Positions 5,425-6,082 of a stretch of DNA of 6,082 nucleotides are shown here, piece after piece. Location: positions 1 to 6,082 of the forward strand of contig CAINOM010000603.1 of the NCBI GenBank assembly GCA_903851455.1. The letters run 5' to 3'. The notes under the pieces are model-generated. The model ran no database searches. It saw only the letters and a list, made by a program, of their open reading frames with translations, and was not told the origin of the DNA. The position numbers and the translations under genes are program-made. Positions within the stretch are counted from its first letter, which is position 1; the number at the start of each line of letters is the position of its first letter. This DNA comes from an uncultured Bacteroidota bacterium. GTDB taxonomy: Bacteria > Bacteroidota > Bacteroidia > Chitinophagales > Chitinophagaceae.

Positions 5425-6082
5425 TCAATGCACCTCATGCATCAGTTTCCTCACCAATGGGGAAATCGCGATCAGCAGCACACCCGCAATAAGTGCGTAA
5501 ATGGAAAGGTGCTTATAGCCATCAGTATACAAAAGCAGTTTGTCAGAGAGCGTAGCATTAGGGTTAGACGACGACATGTCGGCACCAAGCAATCCGGCTG
5601 CATATTGTCCATAAGCACTGGCAAGGAACCACATTCCCATCATCACTCCGTGCATTGGCTTCGGAGATAGTTTGGTAACGATCGACATTCCTATCGGTGA
5701 AAGGCAAAGTTCACCGATAGTAATGATCAGGTAGGCCAGTGTAAATACGTTCAATGACGTAATGCCATTTTTGTTGGCAAAGAAACGGGTGTAATAAAAG
5801 ACGTAGAACGCAAGACTGAGGAATAAAAACCCAAGGCCGAACTTGACCACCGTATTCGGCTCCAGCTTGCGCTTAGCCAGCCACAGCCATAACAGGCCAA
5901 TGAACGGGCTGAACAGGATGACAAAGGCCGAGTTTGATGAATTGTTGATGACGTTCGGGTCCATAGGCACGCCAAGCACCTTGTCGGTAAGATTATTTGC
6001 CGCAAAAAGGTTAAGCGAACCTCCACTTTGCTCAAAGAACGCCCAGAAAAATATAGAGAATATAATAAAGATCATGGCAGCC
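5425..6082 (-). CDS. POT/PTR2 proton-coupled oligopeptide transporter, C-terminal half (5' part cut by window edge)
   Basis: The open frame enters from the right edge and ends at TGA (5425-5427); about 219 codons are present, roughly the C-terminal 40 percent of a protein normally near 500 residues, so the methionine at 6075 is internal and not a start. It imports di- and tripeptides across the inner membrane with protons. The fragment begins in helix 7 with the diagnostic FWAFFEQSGGSLNLFA. Counting from that methionine, helices follow at about 49-68, 77-96, 106-126, 143-163 and 187-208. GELCLSPIGMSIVTKLSP (121-138) is the helix 10 signature; its Glu122 corresponds, as I recall, to the residue that holds the peptide's amino terminus in bacterial POT structures. 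The ExxER motif of helix 1 would be outside the window. The gene may be read through into the VIT gene 73 bases downstream, but functional linkage is not obvious. Confidence 0.93.
   Translation of the reverse strand, partial: AAMIFIIFSIFFWAFFEQSGGSLNLFAANNLTDKVLGVPMDPNVINNSSNSAFVILFSPFIGLLWLWLAKRKLEPNTVVKFGLGFLFLSLAFYVFYYTRFFANKNGITSLNVFTLAYLIITIGELCLSPIGMSIVTKLSPKPMHGVMMGMWFLASAYGQYAAGLLGADMSSSNPNATLSDKLLLYTDGYKHLSIYALIAGVLLIAISPLVRKLMHEVH

Noticed and set aside
5179..5670. Plus-strand open frame of 163 codons spanning the VIT and peptide transporter genes
   Set aside because: It crosses two well-supported minus-strand genes and their gap, and its translation has no family features.

Overview
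Every convincing gene in this window lies on the minus strand, so the biological reading order runs from the right edge to the left: oligopeptide transporter (cut by the right edge), VIT-type Fe/Mn transporter, large P-type cation ATPase, a probable 53-residue small ORF, a six-helix membrane protein, a winged-helix regulator, and a cobalamin-binding-domain radical SAM protein (cut by the left edge). There are no RNA genes, mobile elements or CRISPR arrays that I can see, and the DNA is densely coding with short gaps.

The window looks like a chromosomal segment of a Bacteroidota bacterium, plausibly a Chitinophagaceae-like soil or plant-associated lineage. The reasons are the moderate GC content by eye, start codons without clear Shine-Dalgarno sequences, TACTTTG-like elements resembling the TAnnTTTG -7 box of that phylum, and the pairing of a short HTH_34-type regulator with a membrane protein beginning with an 'RFISLSG..GI.AG' segment. 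This is inference from style and family, not a database match.

Right half (about 1938-6082): the 3' part of a POT/PTR2 proton-coupled peptide transporter is followed after 73 bases by a VIT1/CCC1-family transporter that keeps all the metal-site residues I can recall for the family. After another 88 bases comes an 838-residue P-type ATPase whose catalytic motifs are intact but whose membrane ion-site residues differ from classical Ca2+ pumps. A previously easy-to-miss small basic ORF starts inside the 3' end of the ATPase in another frame and ends 119 bases beyond it. The VIT transporter and the ATPase together suggest a divalent-metal or cation homeostasis group.

Left half (1-1830): a compact three-gene unit, membrane protein then regulator (7-base gap) then radical SAM enzyme (52-base gap). 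The same 17-base inverted repeat, ACTTTG-N5-CAAAGT, lies just before the first gene and again between the second and third. The simplest reading is an autoregulated operon in which the small regulator binds both sites, with the membrane protein as a possible signal partner and the radical SAM enzyme as a controlled output. This regulatory circuit and the small ORF are the two most interesting things here.
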